In this document: positions 18,500 to 27,080 of the stretch, piece after piece
How the letters are laid out: each line of letters opens with the position of its first letter
Numbering within the stretch: the first letter of the stretch is position 1
Assembly (NCBI GenBank): GCA_033763655.1
Contig: JANRKD010000026.1
Coordinates: 62,001-126,000, forward strand
DNA length: 64,000 nt
Direction: 5' to 3'
From: QFOX01 sp033763655
Lineage (GTDB): Bacteria > Pseudomonadota > Alphaproteobacteria > Rickettsiales > UBA3002
Made by a program: the position numbers and the translations under genes
The notes under the pieces: model-generated
Database searches by the model: none
Told to the model about the DNA's origin: nothing
Seen by the model: only the letters and a program-made list of their open reading frames with translations

Positions 18500-19210
18500 A
18501 TGGCCACCTCAAAAAACAGCGGAAAACTCTTTCTTTTTGCCATGGTCGCCCTCATCGGCGGCGCGATGGGCTACGGCTATTTCGCGCAGAGCAGCAAATT
18601 ATCGGCAGAAAGCGGCACCGCCGCTGCAAATCCGCAACTCAGCACCGAACAGCGCGCCCTCCTCACCCCCAAACCGAGCGATATTATTCTGGGCGACAGC
18701 AACGCGCTCGTCACCATCGTCGAGTATTCCTCGCTCTCATGCCCGCATTGCGCCCATTTCCACGAAAAAGTGCTGCCGGGCCTCGAGAAGGAGTTTATCG
18801 ACACGGGCAAAGTAAAGCTGGTAATGCGCCATTTCCCGCTCAACGAACCGGCGCTCGCGGCAGCGAAAATTGTCGAATGCGCTGGGCGCAACGGCCTTGA
18901 GCGCAACAACTTCATGAAGGTTTTCTTTAACCTGCAGGCGCAATGGGCCTTTGGCGAAAGCTTCCTTAAGGACCTGAAACAGATTGCCCTCGTCGGCGGC
19001 ATCGACAGCGCCGCGTTCGATAGCTGCGCCACCGACAAAACCATCGAAACCCGCATCCTCACCATGCGTCAGGCGGCAGCCGAAAAACTGGGCGTGAACT
19101 CCACCCCGAGCTTTTTTGTCCATGGCACAAAATTCGTCGGCGAACCTTCACTGGCCGGGCTGCGCGCGGCGATTGCCGCCGCCGGACCTGGAACACCCAC
19201 CGCAAAATAA
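18500..19210 (+). CDS. DsbA-family thioredoxin-like protein
   Basis: 236 residues with an N-terminal membrane anchor or signal (about 10-27) and a thioredoxin fold carrying CPHC at 81-84 (EYSSLSCPHCAHFH). The cis-proline loop is NSTPSFFV, and RHFPLNEPA follows the first helix. CPHC is the DsbA-type active site, suggesting a strong periplasmic disulfide oxidant. A clear ribosome site (AAGGAG) precedes ATG 18500. Confidence 0.92.
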   Translation: MATSKNSGKLFLFAMVALIGGAMGYGYFAQSSKLSAESGTAAANPQLSTEQRALLTPKPSDIILGDSNALVTIVEYSSLSCPHCAHFHEKVLPGLEKEFIDTGKVKLVMRHFPLNEPALAAAKIVECAGRNGLERNNFMKVFFNLQAQWAFGESFLKDLKQIALVGGIDSAAFDSCATDKTIETRILTMRQAAAEKLGVNSTPSFFVHGTKFVGEPSLAGLRAAIAAAGPGTPTAK

Positions 19211-19264
19211 CGCACCACCCTATTGGCCGCCTGCGCAGACTGTGAACAATCCGGAACTCGCCGC

Positions 19265-19293
19265 TTGACAGGGCATGGGGCAATCCATAGATT
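19265..19293 (+). promoter_or_regulatory. Sigma-70-type promoter of the F0 ATP synthase operon
   Basis: TTGACA at 19265-19270 and TAGATT at 19288-19293, separated by exactly 17 bp. The expected start of transcription (about 19300) is within a few bases of the atpI ATG (19303), implying a leaderless or nearly leaderless message. Confidence 0.7.
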
Positions 19294-19302
19294 GCGCGCG
19301 CC

Positions 19303-19623
19303 ATGCGCAAGGACGAAGAAAAACCGCCTGTCACGCTCGAGACGCTCACCCAGCGCCTCGATGAAGTGAAGCGGTTGCAGCCGGAATCCTCCGCGCCGAA
19401 GAAATTATCAGGGGACGCCGCGCGTTCCGCGATTGATTTTGCCTCGGCAACCGCCGTAGGCACCGTGCTCGGTTACGGGTTCGATACCTGGCAGGAAACA
19501 ACGCCGTGGGGGCTGTTGGTGGGCTTGCTCATCGGCACCGCTGCGGGCCTGAAGCTTATGTTCGCCGAGGAGGCGCGCGCAGCAAAACGCGCGACCCGCG
19601 CGGCGAAGACGGATAACGACTAA
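19303..19623 (+). CDS. atpI: ATP synthase accessory protein AtpI/AtpZ-like
   Basis: 106 residues. Polar N-terminal half, then two hydrophobic segments, ASATAVGTVLGYGFDTW and WGLLVGLLIGTAAGLKLMF, with the family glycines, then a basic tail. Members help assemble the c-ring or move magnesium. First gene of the F0 cluster, 17 bp before atpB. Confidence 0.85.
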   Translation: MRKDEEKPPVTLETLTQRLDEVKRLQPESSAPKKLSGDAARSAIDFASATAVGTVLGYGFDTWQETTPWGLLVGLLIGTAAGLKLMFAEEARAAKRATRAAKTDND

Positions 19624-19640
19624 CCGAATGGGACTGAACC

Positions 19641-20390
19641 TTGGCCGCTGAACACGCACACCACGGACCGCTCGACCAGTTTTCGGTCGCGCCGATTTAT
19701 GAATTGCCGGCACTGTTTGGCATCGACGCCAGCATCACCAACTCGGCATTATTCATGCTGCTGGCGGTATTGCTGACAGTGGTGCTGTTTCTCGTCGCCA
19801 TGCGCAAACGCGCGACGGTGCCGGGCCGCGCCCAGTCGCTTGCCGAGATCACCTACCAGTTCGTTGAAGGTATTGTGGACGAAAACGCCGGGCATGACGG
19901 CAAAAAATACTTTCCCTTCATCTTCACGCTGTTCCTTTTCATCCTGTCCGTCAATTTGCTTGGACTGGTGCCTTATTCCTTCGCGCCGACCAGCCATATC
20001 ATTGTCACGTTCGGCATGGGCGCCTTTGTTTTCCTTGGGATTACGCTCATCGCGCTGGTGAAAAAAGGGCCGATCGGCTTTTTCAAGCACTTCATTCCCG
20101 AAGGGCTGCCGCTGGTAATGGCGCCGCTGATGCTGGTCATCGAGCTGGTGTCGTACCTGTCGCGCCCGTTCAGCCTCGGCATTCGTCTGGCCGCCAACAT
20201 CGCGGCCGGTCACACACTGATGAAAGTCATCGCTGCCTTTGTTTTTCCACTGGGGCTATTTGGTGTCTTGCCAATCGCGTTTCTCATGTTTATGACGGGC
20301 CTCGAAATTTTTGTCGCGATCCTGCAGGCGTATGTCTTTACCTTGCTGTCCTGCATGTATCTTGGCGAAGCGCTTTCGGATCACCACTAA
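19641..20390 (+). CDS. atpB: F0F1 ATP synthase subunit a
   Basis: Membrane proton-channel subunit, 249 residues, with about five or six helices. The essential Arg lies in SLGIRLAANIAAGH. The only start that keeps the normal N-terminus (HGPLDQFSVAPIY) is TTG at 19641; the nearby ATG at 19628 is in another frame and no in-frame ATG occurs before the first helix. Use of TTG would give modest translation compared with atpE. Confidence 0.95.
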   Translation: MAAEHAHHGPLDQFSVAPIYELPALFGIDASITNSALFMLLAVLLTVVLFLVAMRKRATVPGRAQSLAEITYQFVEGIVDENAGHDGKKYFPFIFTLFLFILSVNLLGLVPYSFAPTSHIIVTFGMGAFVFLGITLIALVKKGPIGFFKHFIPEGLPLVMAPLMLVIELVSYLSRPFSLGIRLAANIAAGHTLMKVIAAFVFPLGLFGVLPIAFLMFMTGLEIFVAILQAYVFTLLSCMYLGEALSDHH

Positions 20391-20432
20391 CCTTTTTACC
20401 TTAATTTATTTCGTTCACTTTTGGAGTTAATC

Positions 20433-20660
20433 ATGGAAATTCTTGCAGTAAAATACATCGGTATGGGCCTCGTTGCACTCGGCATGATGGGCGCCGCTAT
20501 CGGTGCAGGCCTCATCTTCAGCGGTGCGGCACAGGGCATTGCCCGCAACCCTTCGGCGGAAGGCGCTATCCGTAAAATCGCCATCCTCGGCGTGGTCTTC
20601 GCGGAGTTCATGGGTCTGCTGTCGTTCGTACTGGGCATCATGATCATGGGCGGCAAATAA
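20433..20660 (+). CDS. atpE: F0F1 ATP synthase subunit c
   Basis: Proteolipid of the rotor ring, 75 residues, a helical hairpin. The polar loop is ARNPSAEG, and the proton-carrying acid is Glu58 in VFAEFMG. GGAG before ATG 20433 fixes the start. The 42 bp before it are strongly AT-rich (CTTTTTACCTTAATTTATTT), like the translation enhancer known for atpE in other bacteria, which fits the need for many c copies. Confidence 0.97.
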   Translation: MEILAVKYIGMGLVALGMMGAAIGAGLIFSGAAQGIARNPSAEGAIRKIAILGVVFAEFMGLLSFVLGIMIMGGK

Positions 20661-20683
20661 TTCAGCAACCGGCAGGCAGTGTG

Positions 20684-21250
20684 ATGAAACATTCGGGTAA
20701 CAGGATAGCCGCTCTTTCGGTCGTGTTCGCGGCGCAGGCCGCGCTGGCCGAGGGCGAAATCCCGCAGATGGATCCGACCTGGTACCCCAACCAGCTGTTA
20801 TGGCTGGGGGTCAGCTTCACCCTGCTGTTCATCGTGGTTTCGCGGCTGATTGTACCTTCGATTCACGCGGTGTTGCATACCCGCGAATCGGCCATCAGCA
20901 ACGCTATCGCCGAAGCCGAACGGGCCCGCAGCGAAGCCGAATCCTCGCAGGGGCAGGCTACCGGCGTGAGCCAGACGGCGCGCGTGAAAGCGGCGGAGCT
21001 GATGGCGGCGGCGCAGGCCGAAACCTCGCTCGATGCAACGAAAGAGCTGGCCAAGCTCGACCGTGAACTCGCCAAAAAGGCGGGCCATGCCGAGATTGTG
21101 CTCCAGGAAGCGGTGCACAAGGCCGAAGCCGGCATCGAGGAAGCGGCGCAGCAGCTCGCCATGCTGATGGCCGACCAGTTGCTGGCGCACCACCACGCGG
21201 ACACGACGGACGCGGCCGACGGCCCCAAACTGAAACTCGCCAAACGCTAG
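20684..21250 (+). CDS. atpF': F0F1 ATP synthase subunit b'
   Basis: Peripheral-stalk subunit, 188 residues. N-terminal hydrophobic stretch, then QMDPTWYPNQLLWL and a single helix (about 45-65), followed by a long Ala/Glu-rich coiled coil. The motif and its place before atpF mark it as the b' form found in alphaproteobacteria and chloroplasts. A GTG at 20681 is directly in front of the chosen ATG. Confidence 0.9.
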   Translation: MKHSGNRIAALSVVFAAQAALAEGEIPQMDPTWYPNQLLWLGVSFTLLFIVVSRLIVPSIHAVLHTRESAISNAIAEAERARSEAESSQGQATGVSQTARVKAAELMAAAQAETSLDATKELAKLDRELAKKAGHAEIVLQEAVHKAEAGIEEAAQQLAMLMADQLLAHHHADTTDAADGPKLKLAKR

Positions 21251-21259
21251 GGGTCACTC

Positions 21260-21835
21260 GTGAAAACAGAAACCGCCACCACCGCCGTTATCGAAGCCGC
21301 GCCGCATAGCAGCGAGGCCGTGCAACCGCTTGCCGATAGCGCGCCCGAAGCGTTGCTCAGCAATCCGGAAACCTGGATTGTCGTGGCCTTCGTTCTCTTC
21401 ATTGCCGTGTTTCTGCGCTACCTTGCGCCGAAAATCGGTCAGGGGCTGGATGCGCGGGCCGATAAAATCCGCGAGCAGCTCGAACAGGCCAGCCGCCTGC
21501 GCGCCGAGGCCGAGGCGTTGCTTGCCAGCTACCAGCTGGCGCAGGAAAAACTGCTGAAAGAAGCCGAATCCATCATCGAAACCGCGAAACGCGACGCAGT
21601 CACCCTGCGCGTGCATGCGGCTGAGGAGTTGAAAATCGCCCTCGACCGCCGCAGCCAGCAGGCGCAGGAGAAAATCGCCCGCGCCGAGGCCGAAGCGGTC
21701 GGCGCCATCCGCACCCGCATCATCGAAACCGCGACGGAGCGCGCCCGCGACATCCTCGCCGCGCGCGGCCAGAGCCAGTCGGAAGCGCAGACGGTAGACC
21801 GCGCGCTGGCCGCCATCGCACAGCAGGTGCATTAG
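21260..21835 (+). CDS. atpF: F0F1 ATP synthase subunit b
   Basis: 191 residues, GTG start. Polar N-terminus, one helix (about 39-56; ETWIVVAFVLFIAVFLRYLA), then a long charged coiled coil. Pairs with b' as the stator stalk. Nine bases separate it from atpF'. The F1 genes are not in the window, the usual alphaproteobacterial split. Confidence 0.93.
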   Translation: MKTETATTAVIEAAPHSSEAVQPLADSAPEALLSNPETWIVVAFVLFIAVFLRYLAPKIGQGLDARADKIREQLEQASRLRAEAEALLASYQLAQEKLLKEAESIIETAKRDAVTLRVHAAEELKIALDRRSQQAQEKIARAEAEAVGAIRTRIIETATERARDILAARGQSQSEAQTVDRALAAIAQQVH

Positions 21836-21903
21836 GGCATCACTTCTGCCGCCCGCGCCGTTCTCTGCTGGCCTTCTGTTTTGCCTGCGCTATAGTGCCG
21901 CCG

Positions 21904-22701
21904 ATGCTGACACGCCCTCTCCTGCTACTACTTGCCCTGTCTTTTACGCCTGCCGCCCATGCAGGCGCGTGGCTGCAACCCGAGGGGCAAGGCCTGTTCA
22001 TCGCCAACGCCACCTACTACCGCAGCGACCGCTTCTTCGACAGCGCGGGCCATAAACAACCGCAACCGCGCTTTGCCAAATACGAGTTCCAGCCTTACGG
22101 CGAATATGGCGTGACCCGCTGGCTGACCCTCGGCGGCAGCGCCTATCTGCAGCATGTCACCCAATCGGGCCGGGCCAATGACGGCCTCGCCGACCCGGAG
22201 TTTTTTGCCCGCACCACCCTCTGGCAGCGCGGCTCCGAGCGGCTGGCGGTGCAGCCCCTCGTCAAATTCGCCGGTGGATTTCGGCGCGCGGGTACGCCAC
22301 GCGGCGGCAGCCGCAGCACCGATGCCGAGCTTTCGCTGCTCTATGGCCGCAACCTCGACCTGCTCAGCCGCCGCGACTACCTCGACAGCCGTGTCGGCTA
22401 CCGCGTGCGCAGCCAGGGGCGCAGCCCCGAATGGCGTGGCGACGTGGCCCTCGGGCTGGGCATCCGCGATACGGTGCAGATTATTCCCGCCCTGCGCGCG
22501 GTGGTGGCGAGTGCTCCCGATAAAACCCCGGACTTCAGCGAAAACGGCGACCTTGATTCCAGCGTGCTGAAAATGGAACTGGCGGGGATTTACCACCTCG
22601 AACCGCATCAATGGGTGCAGGCGAGCCTGTTCCGCCACGTCATCGGCTTTCAGACCGGCGACGGCTACGGCCTCTCCCTCGCCTTCGCGCAGCGGTTCTA
22701 G
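21904..22701 (+). CDS. Predicted outer-membrane beta-barrel-like protein
   Basis: 265 residues from ATG 21904 (a GTG at 21895 is in frame). Signal peptide LLLLLALSFTPAAHA, then alternating polar and hydrophobic strands rich in Tyr, Trp and Arg, and a terminal Phe (LSLAFAQRF), the usual sorting signal for outer-membrane barrels. Function not recognised. The next gene starts one base after its stop, so the two are probably coupled; this could be an export porin for the product of the glycosyltransferase, which is inference. Confidence 0.75.
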   Translation: MLTRPLLLLLALSFTPAAHAGAWLQPEGQGLFIANATYYRSDRFFDSAGHKQPQPRFAKYEFQPYGEYGVTRWLTLGGSAYLQHVTQSGRANDGLADPEFFARTTLWQRGSERLAVQPLVKFAGGFRRAGTPRGGSRSTDAELSLLYGRNLDLLSRRDYLDSRVGYRVRSQGRSPEWRGDVALGLGIRDTVQIIPALRAVVASAPDKTPDFSENGDLDSSVLKMELAGIYHLEPHQWVQASLFRHVIGFQTGDGYGLSLAFAQRF

Positions 22702-22702
22702 T

Positions 22703-24547
22703 ATGCAGACTGCCGCCGTACCACGCCTTGGGGATATACTGGTGGCGCACGGCGCACTCAGCCGCGAACGGCTGGAGGCGAGCCTGCTTTCCCTGCGCGG
22801 GCGCATCGGCCATGCGCTGCACGCGCACGGGCTGGTGGATGGGGGCAGCCTCGCCCGCGCGCTGGCTGAGCAGCACCGCCTGCCGCGCCTCGACCTTATG
22901 CAAACACCGCCGGATGCGGCGCTCTTTTCACCGCGCGATTATGCCCATTACCTCGCGTATCATTTTGTCCCGTTTGCGCGCGAAGGCAACCGCCTCACCC
23001 TCGCCAGCAGCCAGCCGGGCGCGGCCCTCACCGCGTTTGCACAGCGCCATTACGGCTGCCCCATTCGCGTCGTCGTCACCACCGCGCACGAACTCGCCGC
23101 CTGCCTCGCCGTGCGTGGCGCGACCGCCCGCACCCGCCACGCCCGCCTGTCGCTGCGGCGGCGCTATCCGCATCTGGTCGCCGACCGCATTGCGCTGCCC
23201 CACCAGCTACGCGGTGCGGCACTGCTGCTGACGGCGCTGCTCGCCGCCGCCGCCATCGCTCCGCAAAGCGCGTGGTATGCGCTGCTGATTGGCTGCAACC
23301 TGTTTTATGCCACAACCCTCACCCTCAAGCTCGTCTTCTACCGCGAGGGCAGCCGCGCCCAACGCGCGCAGGCAAACGCCGCGCAGGCACTGGCTGAAGC
23401 CGCCGCCGGGCTTAACGAAGCGACGCTGCCGGTTTACTCCATCCTCGTGCCGATGTACCGCGAAAGCCCGGCGGTAATGCAACGCCTCATCGCCAGCGTG
23501 GCGGCGCTCGATTACCCGAAAGAAAAGCTCGACGTGAAGCTCATCTGCGAAGCCGACGACGCCGATTGCCTTGCGCAGCTCAAGGCGCTGCGGCCGCCCG
23601 CCTATATGGAAATCATTGCCGTGCCACCCTCCTCCCCGCGCACCAAGCCCAAGGCCTGCAACGTCGCCCTGCAATGCCTGCGCGGCGAATACACGGTGAT
23701 TTACGACGCCGAGGACGCCCCCGCGCCCGACCAGTTGAAGCGCGCCGTTGCCATGTTTCGCGCCGGGCCGGAGAACCTCGCCTGCCTGCAGGCTTCGCTC
23801 AACTATTATAACCGCGACGAAAACATCCTCACCCGGATGTTCGCGCTCGAATACAGCACCCTCTTCCGCCTGCTGCTGCCCGCGCTTGAGCGCATGGGGT
23901 TGCCGATTCCGCTTGGCGGCACCAGCAACCACCTGCGCAGCGCGGCGCTGCGGGCGGTGGGCGGCTGGGACGCCTTCAACGTCACCGAGGATGCGGATCT
24001 GGGCATCCGCCTGGCCTATCTCGGCTACCGCACCCGCACCCTGCCGTCGCTGACGCTTGAGGAATCGCCCATCACACTGGCGGCATGGATGAAGCAGCGC
24101 ACGCGCTGGATTAAGGGCTACCTGCAGACCTGGCTGGTCTATACCCGCGACCCGGCGGCGCTGAAACGCCGTCTTGGCCGCGCCGGCTACTACGGCTTCC
24201 AGTTCTTCATCGGCGCACCGGCCCTCACCTTCCTGCTGGCGCCGCTGTTCTGGGCGGCGTTCACTCTCTCGCTGACGGGCATGTTCCCGGGTGCGTTGCC
24301 GCCTGCGATGCAGCTACTCTGCGCTTTTTCCTTTGTCGGCGGTATGCTCAGCCACTGGCTGTTCGCACGCAAGGTCATGGAAATCGAGGGCTGGAGCGGC
24401 ATGCGCGTCGCCTTTGCCCTCTACCCGTTTTACTGGCTGCTGCATTCATTCGCCGCCGCGCGGGCGCTGCTGCAACTGCTCACCGCGCCGCATTACTGGG
24501 AGAAAACCCGCCACGGGGCCAGCCGTCATTTCGCGCCCGGCGCTTGA
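22703..24547 (+). CDS. Family 2 glycosyltransferase with N-terminal MshEN-like domain
   Basis: 614 residues. Residues 8-31 and 34-57 are two tandem copies of the R-L/I-G-x2-L-x2-x-G-x-L pattern (RLGDILVAHGAL and RIGHALHAHGLV; the second ends in Gln57), typical of MshEN/T2SSE_N domains that bind cyclic di-GMP. Two helices follow (about 170-205), then a GT2 catalytic domain with EAEDA-type acidic motifs, EDAD at 429-432 and QRTRW at 465-469, the signature of processive polysaccharide synthases, and C-terminal membrane helices. Likely an exopolysaccharide synthase of the inner membrane controlled by cyclic di-GMP; substrate unknown. Confidence 0.9.
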   Translation: MQTAAVPRLGDILVAHGALSRERLEASLLSLRGRIGHALHAHGLVDGGSLARALAEQHRLPRLDLMQTPPDAALFSPRDYAHYLAYHFVPFAREGNRLTLASSQPGAALTAFAQRHYGCPIRVVVTTAHELAACLAVRGATARTRHARLSLRRRYPHLVADRIALPHQLRGAALLLTALLAAAAIAPQSAWYALLIGCNLFYATTLTLKLVFYREGSRAQRAQANAAQALAEAAAGLNEATLPVYSILVPMYRESPAVMQRLIASVAALDYPKEKLDVKLICEADDADCLAQLKALRPPAYMEIIAVPPSSPRTKPKACNVALQCLRGEYTVIYDAEDAPAPDQLKRAVAMFRAGPENLACLQASLNYYNRDENILTRMFALEYSTLFRLLLPALERMGLPIPLGGTSNHLRSAALRAVGGWDAFNVTEDADLGIRLAYLGYRTRTLPSLTLEESPITLAAWMKQRTRWIKGYLQTWLVYTRDPAALKRRLGRAGYYGFQFFIGAPALTFLLAPLFWAAFTLSLTGMFPGALPPAMQLLCAFSFVGGMLSHWLFARKVMEIEGWSGMRVAFALYPFYWLLHSFAAARALLQLLTAPHYWEKTRHGASRHFAPGA

Positions 24548-24590
24548 TTTTCAAGAGCTTGCGCGCGCATCTTCTCCGGCAATTTCGCTA

Positions 24591-24619
24591 TTGACACCGC
24601 CCCCCCTGGCCGCTAGAAA
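24591..24619 (+). promoter_or_regulatory. Sigma-70-type promoter of rpmJ
   Basis: TTGACA at 24591-24596 and TAGAAA at 24614-24619 with a 17-bp spacer, about 30 bp before the rpmJ start. Confidence 0.75.
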
Positions 24620-24649
24620 GCCCCCTCTTTTCAAGCATACAGGTGATTT

Positions 24650-24775
24650 ATGAAAGTTCTCAGCTCCCTCAAATCCGCAAAAAAGCGTGACAAAAACTGC
24701 CGCGTCGTGCGCCGCAAAGGCCGCCTGTATGTCATCAACAAGCAGAACCCCCGCATGAAAGCGCGTCAGGGCTAG
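24650..24775 (+). CDS. rpmJ: 50S ribosomal protein L36
   Basis: 41 residues, MKVLSSLKSAKKRDKNCR to the C-terminal KARQG. Very basic. Only one Cys (17) is present, so this is the zinc-independent (C-minus) form usual in alphaproteobacteria. It has its own promoter and a ribosome site (AGGTGA). Confidence 0.96.
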   Translation: MKVLSSLKSAKKRDKNCRVVRRKGRLYVINKQNPRMKARQG

Positions 24776-24853
24776 TTTTGAATGCCTTGCGCCTGATGGG
24801 GATACCGCTCGACCATCTTCTTCCATCCGGTTCGTCAGGGAAGGCTCCGCGGC

Positions 24854-25096
24854 ATGACTAAGCCCCCCCACACACCAGGTCGCGACGCCCATTACCGTTC
24901 GCTCGTCAAAGCCATCAGCTGGCGGATTACCGGCAGCATCGACACATTCCTGCTTAGTTGGCTAATTACCGGCAACGTGATAATTGCCACCACCATCTCC
25001 GCCGTCGAAATCCTCACCAAAATCCTGCTGTTCTACGGCCATGAGCGCCTCTGGGCCCGCATCCGCTGGGGGCAGAAAGACACTACGCGGAATTAG
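24854..25096 (+). CDS. DUF2061 membrane protein
   Basis: 80 residues with SLVKAISWRITGSIDTF, SWLITG, EILTKI and FYGHERLW, the conserved blocks of DUF2061. Two short helices. Function unknown; the family is sometimes fused or adjacent to sulfate-assimilation genes, which are absent here. Confidence 0.85.
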   Translation: MTKPPHTPGRDAHYRSLVKAISWRITGSIDTFLLSWLITGNVIIATTISAVEILTKILLFYGHERLWARIRWGQKDTTRN

Positions 25097-25111
25097 CCCC
25101 CAAGGCACAAC

Positions 25112-25139
25112 GGGGACATAATGATTTTATTGTGTCCCC
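25112..25139. repeat. GGGGACATAATG hairpin, related to the local terminator family
   Basis: Arms GGGGACATAAT / ATTGTGTCCCC (one G-T pair). It lies between convergent genes but lacks a T-run on either side. The arms match the hairpins at 9181, 12277 and 37312, so it may end transcription weakly or be a repeat in its own right. Confidence 0.75.
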
Positions 25140-25185
25140 CACACCCCAAGATGATTCACCGCCTCCCCCCATTTCCTGTTCCCCT

Positions 25186-27003
25186 CTACGGACAGTAGGT
25201 GCGCCCACCGGGGGCCGGCCGCGACGTGCCGCCGCTTGCCATGCCATCAACGCAGGTTTGATACGTCTGGATACTCCCATGCGTTATCCAGCTCCCGCCG
25301 TTTGGAACGCATTCGCCGCAATCGGAAGTACAGCTCATGCGCCGGGAACTCTGGAAGGTATAGCTACCACTCAGCACACCGTTATTGCACGTGCGCCACT
25401 CCATTTGTGCCTGTTCACAATTGCCATCACGGCCTGCATCTCCGAAAGTCGGCGTTTTATAGGCTATTACCTTCGCCCCATGGGCGATTGTGCCGCCCCA
25501 TGGCAGATCGCAGGAGGTGCAGGTGGCTGCGACACTACAGCTCGCGGTGCGGCCGCCACCCTCGCCGACACAGTTCCATGTCGCGTTGCCGCCGCAGACG
25601 CCCGGGTTCGGGTTGCTGCTGATGCCGATGGCGCATGTGTTGATGTCCGCGCCGCAGACGCCATCGACCGGGCATGGTGCGTTCGCCGTGCTGCAATTTG
25701 CGCTGCTGCCGCCGTTTGCCCCGGCACAGGTCCATGCATCGCTGCTGCCGCAACCGCCTGAAACCAGCCCTTGTGCATTGCCGCTGCTGCAAGCGTTCGA
25801 CCCCACGCCGCACACGCCATTAATCGTCGCCGCACAGGATTGCGTGTTACAGGGCTGCGAACTCAGCCCGACGCAGTTCGCGCCGCCATTGCCCGGGGGC
25901 GGGTTATCGCAGGCCCGGGTCTGAGTGCCACCGCCGCAGGTGACGGAACAATTGCTCCACGCCCCCCAGCCGCCATCGATCCCGCAGGCAGCGTGCGCCG
26001 CCGTACAACTGGCCGGCGCGCCACCATTCTCGCCCAGGCATGTCCAGCTGTCGCTGCCGCCGCACGGGCCCGCCACAAAACTGGCCGGGCTGCCACTGCT
26101 GCAGGTATTTGCCATACCGCCGCACGCGCCATCGACCACCGGCGCGCAGGGCGCATTGGCGGCGCTGCACTGGGCGTCCGTCCCCCCGTTGCTGCCCCGG
26201 CACGTCCAGCTATCGCTGGTGCCGCAGGCGCCCAGGCTGAAGCCCGATACCGTACCCGCGTTGCAACTCGCCGGGGTCGCTGCACAGACGCCGTTGACAA
26301 CCCGCAGCACCTTGCCGCCGAACACCACCAGATCATCGAAAGCGGCGGCACCGACGTTCTTGCCGTCGTTGAAGGTCGCCGCCGCAATGACGCCGTTGCC
26401 CACCTCGCAGTTCTCGCTTTCAATCGCGCTGCCTGCGACGCACCATTTGCGCAGGGTATTGCTAGGGTCGCGGTAGTTGATTTTGACAGAGCCCAGCGCA
26501 TTCGCCCCGTGGCTGATGACGGCATAGGCGATGCGGTTATTAACGATGCTACTGGCCGCGCTTTTGAGAATAATCCGCCCATCATAGGTTGGGTTGGGCG
26601 CCGCCGCGCGGAACTTGACCGGGTCGGTCAAATCGGTGGTCACCGCGTAGGTGAACTTATTGCCCCAGCAATCGCCGCCGAAGCTTTGTGGCAGGCCAAG
26701 CTCCTGAAACGGCAGGGCGCCGAAGGTCACCCCGTCGATGCTGTTCAGCGCGGCAAGCGGCGCCTTGCGGCCATAATGCACATCCTCGACCCCGGCCGTG
26801 CGCACCGCAGGCATCGGGAAATGGTCGTTTTTATCGACATAGGCACGCACCGCCTGCTCGATGCGGCCAAGTTGCACCGTGGTGGCGGCAGCACATTCCT
26901 TCCCGCCGCCGGATTGCTGGAGTTTAAGCGCCACCCCGGCAACCAGCCCGGCTACCACCAGCGCAATCGACAATTCAAGCAGTGAAAACCCACGACGCCG
27001 CAT
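25186..27003 (-). CDS. Pseudopilin-like protein with Cys-rich repeats and a thrombospondin type-1 domain
   Basis: 605 residues. Begins with a type III signal for prepilin peptidase: RRRG|FSLLE (cut after Gly5, Glu10 at +5), then a pilin helix. Residues ~35-235 form the pseudopilin globular region. After that come four ~50-residue units (about 237-286, 290-340, 394-444, 447-494), each with about six Cys and the core WTC-G-NGG-C. Between units 2 and 3, residues 344-390 form a thrombospondin type-1 repeat: W346, W349, CSVTCGGG (352-359), R363, C365 and the later C377, C385, C390. The C-terminal ~110 residues are also Cys-rich. It is probably assembled or displayed by a type II/IV-pilus-like system and used as an adhesin; no other assembly gene is nearby. 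Confidence 0.88.
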   Translation of the reverse strand: MRRRGFSLLELSIALVVAGLVAGVALKLQQSGGGKECAAATTVQLGRIEQAVRAYVDKNDHFPMPAVRTAGVEDVHYGRKAPLAALNSIDGVTFGALPFQELGLPQSFGGDCWGNKFTYAVTTDLTDPVKFRAAAPNPTYDGRIILKSAASSIVNNRIAYAVISHGANALGSVKINYRDPSNTLRKWCVAGSAIESENCEVGNGVIAAATFNDGKNVGAAAFDDLVVFGGKVLRVVNGVCAATPASCNAGTVSGFSLGACGTSDSWTCRGSNGGTDAQCSAANAPCAPVVDGACGGMANTCSSGSPASFVAGPCGGSDSWTCLGENGGAPASCTAAHAACGIDGGWGAWSNCSVTCGGGTQTRACDNPPPGNGGANCVGLSSQPCNTQSCAATINGVCGVGSNACSSGNAQGLVSGGCGSSDAWTCAGANGGSSANCSTANAPCPVDGVCGADINTCAIGISSNPNPGVCGGNATWNCVGEGGGRTASCSVAATCTSCDLPWGGTIAHGAKVIAYKTPTFGDAGRDGNCEQAQMEWRTCNNGVLSGSYTFQSSRRMSCTSDCGECVPNGGSWITHGSIQTYQTCVDGMASGGTSRPAPGGRTYCP

Positions 27004-27080
27004 CCAATAACCCCGGTGATAGGAATATTAACTATTGTAGGCCGCGTTAGTTAACAACCCGTTAAGACAAGCAAAACAAA

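Noticed and set aside
25771..26985. 404-codon plus-strand frame opposite the pseudopilin-like gene
   Set aside because: Low-complexity Ala/Arg product; the minus-strand gene has a prepilin signal and TSP1 pattern.
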